Source of the DNA: an uncultured Spirochaetaceae bacterium
GTDB lineage: Bacteria; Spirochaetota; Spirochaetia; Sphaerochaetales; Sphaerochaetaceae
NCBI GenBank assembly: GCA_944389015.1
Contig: CALXKS010000065.1
Coordinates: 23,610-87,609 of the forward strand
Direction: 5' to 3'
DNA: 64,000 nucleotides
The position numbers were made by a program, and so were the translations under genes. Below the pieces are notes generated by a model. It saw nothing but the letters and a program-made list of their open reading frames with translations. It was not told where the DNA came from and ran no database searches. Below, piece by piece: positions 59,498 through 64,000 of this stretch; within the stretch, counting starts at the first letter, position 1, and each line of letters begins with the position of its first letter.

Positions 59498-59681
59498 GCC
59501 TATCTGCATCCAGAGAGACGATATCGTATATCCAAGCGTGATATGCATACTGCTGCATTCTTAGCAATATCCTTGTTTGCATTTAATATATGTTTTTTGT
59601 TGTATTTTTAGCAAACTTCCTTTAAAAGTTAAAGTAAGAGTTAAAGTTAAAGTAAGAGTAAATGCTCGAAAAGGAGAAACA
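59498..59681. other. AT-rich spacer between ispF and the AlbA_2 gene
   Basis: 184 bases with no gene. Contains a short palindrome ACGATATCGT, a T-rich stretch (TGTTTTTTGTTGTATTTTT), the hexamer repeat at 59625-59660, and an AGGAG site. Base composition is more AT-rich than the rest of the window, marking the start of the accessory patch. No convincing promoter chosen. Confidence 0.6.
59625..59660 (+). repeat. Six-copy hexamer array (two 18-bp tandem units)
   Basis: Six hexamers AAAGTT, AAAGTA, AGAGTT, AAAGTT, AAAGTA, AGAGTA, i.e. an 18-bp unit repeated twice with one mismatch. It ends 12 bases before the AGGAG site of the AlbA_2 gene. A candidate length-variable tract in the 5' leader. Confidence 0.9.
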
Positions 59682-61175
59682 ATGGCCCTGCCGGTAAACA
59701 TCAAGCAACTCCTGGAACAGAAGACTGTGGAAAGCTCTCGCATAGATTATAAAGCCGGGTGGAATCCTGAGCCGATAATCCATACTATATGTGCTTTCGC
59801 AAATGATATCGATAATATCGGGGGTGGATACATCGTCATTGGCATCGAAGATGAAAACGGCATGCCCGGATTACCCGTCAAAGGACTCGATAAAAATGCA
59901 ATAGATGATATCAACAAGGATATCCTGCAGAAATGCAACCTGATAGAACCCCGCTATATCCCTGTGATCTCCCATGAGACATATGAAGGAAAAGACATAC
60001 TCATACTCTGGGTTCCCGGAGGAAACTCCCGTCCATATAAATGCCCTGTCGAGATTTTCCAGAAAGCGAAATCCGGCAAGGCATACTATATCCGCAAAGC
60101 CTCAAATACCATAAAGGCAAATCCGGATGAGGAAAGACAGCTTTTTTCTCTTGCGAACAACATACCTTTTGATGACAGACCGAATACGCAGGCAAGCCTC
60201 CAGGATATCAGTCTGCCCCTTATCTCTGATTTCCTTGCCAGAGCAAGAAGCTCCCTTGCAATAGACAATAGAAGCAGTACAGAAGGAATTGCCCTGCAGA
60301 TGGGGCTTCTGGATGGCCCTGCGGAACAGAGATTCCCGAGGAATATTGCACTGATGTTCTTCTCGATCAATCCCGAGAAGTTCTTTCCATATGCCAGGAT
60401 CGAATTTGTTGACAAACCCGACCCTGCAGGAGAGAACATGACAGAGAAAAGATTCTCCGGCCCGCTGGATAGTCAGATAATCTCTGCCCTTCAGTTCATC
60501 AGAGGTTATGTTATAAAAGAAAGCATCAGGAAGCTTGATTATCAGGCCGAAGCAATCAGATTCTTCAACTATCCATTTGCAGCAATAGAAGAGGCTCTTG
60601 TGAATGCTGTTTATCATAAATCATATGAGATAAGAGAACCCATTACAGTCACTCTTACTCCAACCCATCTTGAAATAAGGAGCTTCCCCGGCCCTGACAG
60701 ATACATAACAGACGAAGATCTCAGGGAAGGTCATATAATCGGGTTGCGATACAGAAACAGAAGAATCGGTGATTATCTCAAAGAGCTGAAGCTGGCAGAA
60801 GGCCGCAATACAGGCATCGCGAAGATAATCAGCTCAATGCAAGAGAATGGATCTCCCGATCCGATCTTCCTTACAGACAGCAAACGCATCCATTTCAGCG
60901 TTATACTGCCAGTCCATGAGGGTTTCCTGCCATCTGATGATACGCTGCAGCAAAAGAAACGACGAAACAAAGAAGAACTCAAAAAGGAAATCCTCTCTGC
61001 GCTTACGGACAATGGACGCTTGTCCATATCCCAGCTGGCAAGTCTTCTGGGATATTCAATGCCGCCATCCTCTCTCCGCAAAGCGATAAACGAACTTATC
61101 AAAGAAGGCAGAATTGAATATACGGAGAAAAGCAAGAGAGATCCAAATCAGAAAATAAGATTATTAATCAAATAA
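59682..61175 (+). CDS. AlbA_2 (Schlafen-type) domain protein with ATPase-like and winged-helix regions
   Basis: 497 residues. N-terminal AlbA_2 domain (about 10-130: ESSRIDYKAGWN, ICAFANDIDNIGGGYIVIGIED, YIRKASNTIKANPDE). A middle region with the HATPase_c_4-like pattern of such proteins (YPFAAIEEALVNAVYHKSY, LEIRSFPGPDRY, RYRNRRIGDYL). A C-terminal winged helix (about 445-490: ILSALTDNGRLSISQLASLLGYSMPPSSLRKAINELIKEGRIEY). Usually annotated as putative DNA-binding or transcriptional regulator; some relatives sit in defence islands. AGGAG lies six bases before the ATG. In-frame sequence upstream runs through the repeat (LKVKVRVKVKVRVN) but has no better start. Confidence 0.85.
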   Translation: MALPVNIKQLLEQKTVESSRIDYKAGWNPEPIIHTICAFANDIDNIGGGYIVIGIEDENGMPGLPVKGLDKNAIDDINKDILQKCNLIEPRYIPVISHETYEGKDILILWVPGGNSRPYKCPVEIFQKAKSGKAYYIRKASNTIKANPDEERQLFSLANNIPFDDRPNTQASLQDISLPLISDFLARARSSLAIDNRSSTEGIALQMGLLDGPAEQRFPRNIALMFFSINPEKFFPYARIEFVDKPDPAGENMTEKRFSGPLDSQIISALQFIRGYVIKESIRKLDYQAEAIRFFNYPFAAIEEALVNAVYHKSYEIREPITVTLTPTHLEIRSFPGPDRYITDEDLREGHIIGLRYRNRRIGDYLKELKLAEGRNTGIAKIISSMQENGSPDPIFLTDSKRIHFSVILPVHEGFLPSDDTLQQKKRRNKEELKKEILSALTDNGRLSISQLASLLGYSMPPSSLRKAINELIKEGRIEYTEKSKRDPNQKIRLLIK

Positions 61176-61223
61176 CTATTCTTAATACGGTATATTTTAG
61201 TAAATATAAATTATTTAGGATGA

Positions 61224-61250
61224 CTGTTGCTAAGAAACAACAGCCTCCTT
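61224..61250 (+). terminator. Weak terminator between convergent genes
   Basis: Stem CTGTTG/CAACAG (61224-61229 with 61238-61243), eight-base loop, then CCTCCTTTA; AGG/CCT pairing can extend it. Lies between the AlbA_2 gene and the convergent ATPase gene. Confidence 0.45.
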
Positions 61251-61291
61251 TATGCCGTTAAATACAATAATAATGGCACATGCAGTATTAC

Positions 61292-63502
61292 CTAATTCTC
61301 TAGAAACATTCTCTGATTTGGAGCATTGCTATACTCCTCCGCAATATATTTATCGCATATATCGATGATATACTGCGGAACAGTCGGGAACTTCCTTGGA
61401 TCAAGCTGATATATCGACTCATTCTCGATATGGAATGTGCTATCAATGAAATATGAATGGATCGGATCCTTATCCTTGATATCAGAGCTATCTCCTACCA
61501 GAACTCTGAAAAGCTGAAGCTTCTCATAGTTTGACATGCTTCCATTATAGGCTTTTACAAGATTCTCCTCTGTAAGGCTTTTGAAGATGTCATCATATGA
61601 GAATGAAGGCATCATTTCCCTGATAGCAGTTTCAGCATCTAACCGTTCTGCATCGGTGAAATCCCGGAACACCCCTGTTGATTTATCCCGCATCTGCGGT
61701 ATCTGCATCTTATGGAGAAGCTGTGAAAGCAGATTATAGGCAGGCCCATCACTGTTGTCCTCGATATCGAAATAGCGCCTAAGATATATCGCCTTGATGA
61801 TATCCGGAATAGAGCTGTTCCTGACAGCCTTATCAGCAAAATACCTGAAGCTTCTGATATCATCCTTCTTGATTCTTCTCTCCGCAAGATTGCCGTTCTT
61901 ATCAACCTGAAGGAATGCAGCAGAAGCTTTTCCCTTATATTCCTTATCGAACACCCTGATGACATCCCTTACTATCTCCTCCTCATGAGTAAATAGCAGT
62001 ACAGTCTTACCAATAAGTGAATAGGCTTTTTCTGAAGAATCCCTGTCGCTGAATAGCATGCTGAAGAGCGCATATTTCTTGTTGCCATCGAATGATGACA
62101 CTGGATCATCGATTATGATGAGATCAGGCTTCTGATAAACAACATCGACAAGGAACAATGCAAGAGCGAATGCATTCTTCTCTCCATAGCTCAGATGCTT
62201 GCCTGCATCATCAACAGAGATCTGATTATCGGAAGTCCTGAGAAGCGCCCTGCACTTTTCGTGATCGTCCAAATCAACAATATCAATCTTATACCTGTAT
62301 CCAGAGCGTTCCATGAATGTATCAATGAATGATTTGTTTGCAATTATCCTGCTATCAATCTGTTTCTTCAGTTCACATGTCTTCTTTTCCAGATCAGCAA
62401 CAAGCTTCTGGACCTCTTCGATGTTCTTATTGACTGCATCAGTGACAACTCTGGTCTTCGCGGAATCAAAGCAGGAATATTTCTCGATCTCAATAAACAG
62501 ATTCCTGAGCATATTCCCGATCTCCGAAGGATTATCGAGGCTTCTATAGCTGAAATACTTCACACTCCAGAGTCTTTTCTGAAGTTTTTCCGCCTGGAAT
62601 TTGATTCCCATCAGAAAATCAATGTCATTGGAGTTGAACTTCTCTTTGTTATGGAGGATCTTATCAAGCCTCTCCTTTGTCTCATCGCTGAAATAAACAG
62701 AGAGACTCTCACACACTTCAAGAATCTCCACCAAAGGCTTGATGCCACTGACATTGTATTCAGTGCTAAGTCTTGAGATTGACTCTCTATTTGCTTTGAT
62801 AGGACCTGTACAGAACGGACAATGGTCATTGTCATCGGACAGATACCCAAGACCATCACTCTGCCACTTCAACCATGGAGCAAGCTTCTCATTCGGCTTA
62901 AGATACCCACTGTATCCTGAAAGATCCTCGGGGATGTTATCAAGCTTATTACCTTCATAGAGAGCTTTATAGAATCCAGTGCTTTTTCCTATTCTGTTCT
63001 GGGCTCGCCCATACTCTCCGATAAGCTTTCCAAGACTTTCAAGAAGCGTATCCAGCTCAGGAATTTCACTGAATGTCCTAGGAAGAGCTTTCATAAGGCC
63101 ATTGATTTCCCCAATACGATTCTCATAGCCTTCCAGCTTGACGAATATAGAGAACGCATCGCTCATCAAACCTGCATCTGTGAACAGAAAAGAGGAGACA
63201 TAATCCTCATTGAATACAGCAACCTTCCCTACATCCTCGCTGATGATGACTGAAGGTTTCTTTGATTCATCATCTTCTGTCCCCTATGGTCTCAAAGATT
63301 CAAGCGTATACTCAACATGATGCAGTTCTGACTTAATCTTGCTCGATGCGATAATAGCCTTTCCTATCGTTGTCTTCCCTGTTCCATTGAGTCCATACTT
63401 GATGTTCAGCTTTCCCTTCTCCCAGGAAACCTTTCCTGAGGAAATGTTATTGCAATTGCTGATCTCAGCAGTCACTGCAGCAGTCTTATCAATGCTACTC
63501 AA
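61292..63502 (-). pseudogene. Zinc-hook AAA ATPase (AAA_13/PrrC-RloC-like) interrupted by one in-frame TAG
   Basis: 737 codons in one frame, broken only by TAG at codon 73 (63284-63286). Before it: TTG start at 63502 with GGAGG five bases upstream, and Walker A YGLNGTGKTT at about 36-45. After it: GTEDDESKK...VAVFNEDYV, which continues the family pattern (usually about SL(K)P(F/Y)GS...VFNEDYV), so the TAG likely replaces Tyr or Phe. Then a coiled-coil arm with HCPFC (Cys at about 228 and 231, zinc-hook type), a second arm, ABC-type signature HLSYGEKNA, Walker B LIIIDDPVSSFD and a switch His in LLFTHEEE. The C-terminal about 200 residues (AIYLRRYFDIEDN, LLSQLLHK) could be an effector. Related proteins include anticodon nucleases; activity here is not shown. 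Confidence 0.82.
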
Positions 63503-63791
63503 TCAATCCTCCTTCTCTATATATAATGGCCACGGAAGGAAGCCCGTCCCATGCAGATGTACCGAATACGACCTAATGCCCATGGAACCCTTCCATGCGC
63601 GCCGCACTGCATAGAACTTCAGCCCTCCCGCAGCCTTGTCTCCTCATTCAATATGTATGTTCAGGGTTAATCAACCCCAGATCCCCATATAAGCCTATGA
63701 AGGCCCCACAGCTTATGCCATGGAGCCAACAGATATTTAGTAAGAGATAGAGTTGAGACCTCTTTCTCACTTGGTCATCAGAGGGAAGGAA
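63503..63791. other. Non-coding spacer between ATPase and HTH genes
   Basis: 289 bases without a supported gene. On the minus strand TATATATAG near 63515-63525 may be the -10 for the ATPase gene. A palindrome GGGTTaATcAACCC-like lies near 63665-63679. I could not recognise IS ends, a tRNA or a coding frame. An 8-bp inverted repeat GAGGGAAG/CTTCCCTC flanks the stop codon of the HTH gene (about 63781-63802). Confidence 0.5.
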
Positions 63792-63989
63792 TCACTTCCC
63801 TCCCCTCTCCGCCCAGGTGTTGTCACCCGACGCGTAGCGCCTCTTGTAGTCCCTGACCGTGTACGTGTTGAGACCCGCAAGCTGCGCAGTCTTCTTGTAG
63901 CCGTAGCCCTCTTCGAAGAGCTTCAGGCATTCCTGCCTCTTCTTCGCTGGAATCCTCTGCTTCCGGAGGGACTCTACTCTTTCTTCCAT
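63792..63989 (-). CDS. Orphan HTH protein, IS3 OrfA-like
   Basis: 65 residues, basic. The sequence RQECLKLFEEGYGYKKTAQLAGLNTYTVRDYKRRYASG is a helix-turn-helix like the N-terminal part of IS3-family OrfA transposases, ending in Trp-Ala-Glu-Arg-Gly-Gly-Lys as those do before their second half. The leucine zipper and OrfB are missing, so it is either a stand-alone regulator or the stump of an insertion sequence. The ATG at 63989 is preceded by GGAAGAC. Its codon and base use (several CG-rich codons) differs from the AT-rich neighbour. Confidence 0.6.
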   Translation of the reverse strand: MEERVESLRKQRIPAKKRQECLKLFEEGYGYKKTAQLAGLNTYTVRDYKRRYASGDNTWAERGGK

Positions 63990-64000
63990 AGTCTTCCTCC

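Noticed and set aside
59561..59743. Small minus-strand frame giving a Thr-Leu repeat peptide
   Set aside because: It is only the complement of the hexamer repeat; no start signal.
63339..63614. Plus-strand open frame over the start of the broken ATPase
   Set aside because: Antisense of the Walker A region; no independent support.
1..64000. CRISPR arrays, prophage, rRNA operons, replication origin
   Set aside because: No regularly spaced repeats, phage structural genes, rRNA sequence or DnaA-box cluster were seen.

Overview
The window is ordinary bacterial chromosome from a spirochaete (Spirochaetota), most likely of the Treponema/Sphaerochaeta kind. The evidence is the archaeal-type phenylalanyl-tRNA synthetase pair (short PheT, PheS with an N-terminal winged helix), a long eukaryote-like IleS, a spoVG - L25/Ctc - pth - tilS - ftsH run and an rpsT - HU - lnt - cinA - rho - rpmE run of the kind I recall from Borrelia and Treponema, CarD, lipoproteins with a Lnt, and many small outer-membrane barrel proteins. 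No flagellar gene, phage or CRISPR array is visible. Coding density is very high, with most gaps below 100 bases and many ATGA or TGATG overlaps. Identifications rest on reading motifs, not on a database search.

Layout. 1-4.8 kb: ileS - lipoprotein - FmdB zinc ribbon - trpS operon (minus; trpS cut by the left edge). 4.8-5.2 kb: eroded AAA ATPase. 5.3-8.3 kb: cca (plus), rpmF-acpP-rnc (minus), yidD (plus). 8.2-17.4 kb: a long minus-strand series ispE - spoVG - tRNA-Gln - rplY - pth - tilS - ftsH - lepA - galM - udk, with an internal promoter before the tRNA. 17.4-22.5 kb: HAD phosphatase + two-domain pseudouridine synthase, PHP phosphatase, a coiled-coil protein, a DbpA-type RNA-binding protein + metallo-beta-lactamase. 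22.5-30.7 kb: DksA/TraR zinc finger, ThrH, AI-2E-family permease, D-lactate dehydrogenase, SurA/PpiD-type chaperone, DUF2804, YeiH-type exporter, orphan P-loop ATPase. 30.7-35.1 kb: complete MacA-MacB-TolC type efflux system. 35.1-38 kb: anomeric sugar kinase + phosphohexomutase. 38-41.3 kb: pheS-pheT. 41.4-47.5 kb: barrel protein + Ldh_2 dehydrogenase, degenerate galactokinase - surE - YkgJ, rpmE, rho. 47.6-51.2 kb: rpsT - HU - lnt - cinA. 51.4-57.6 kb: second AI-2E permease, four-gene outer-membrane operon with two tandem paralogues, two membrane proteins. 57.7-59.5 kb: carD-ispD-ispF. 59.5-64 kb: an accessory patch with an AlbA_2 (Schlafen-type) regulator behind a hexamer repeat, a zinc-hook AAA ATPase interrupted by one amber codon, and an orphan HTH that looks like an IS remnant.

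How the genes work together. Most are housekeeping: aminoacylation (IleS, TrpS, PheST), tRNA maturation (Cca, TilS, and a tRNA-Gln lacking an encoded CCA), ribosome parts (L25, L31, L32, S20), isoprenoid synthesis (IspD, IspE, IspF), envelope biogenesis (Lnt, YidD, efflux, barrels) and transcription control (Rho, CarD, DksA-like).

The most striking signal is not a gene. About sixteen genes, mostly first in their transcript and all without a convincing Shine-Dalgarno site, have a good -10 hexamer ending about 6-8 bases (extremes 6-11) before their ATG or GTG. Operon-internal genes, and first genes with a longer leader, generally carry AGGAG-type sites instead. This points to routine leaderless transcription. 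Next in interest are the single amber codon in an otherwise intact defence-like ATPase, the 6 x 6-bp repeat before the AlbA_2 gene, a Rho with a long disordered AT-hook-bearing N-terminus, and a galactokinase paralogue that has lost its signature residues.
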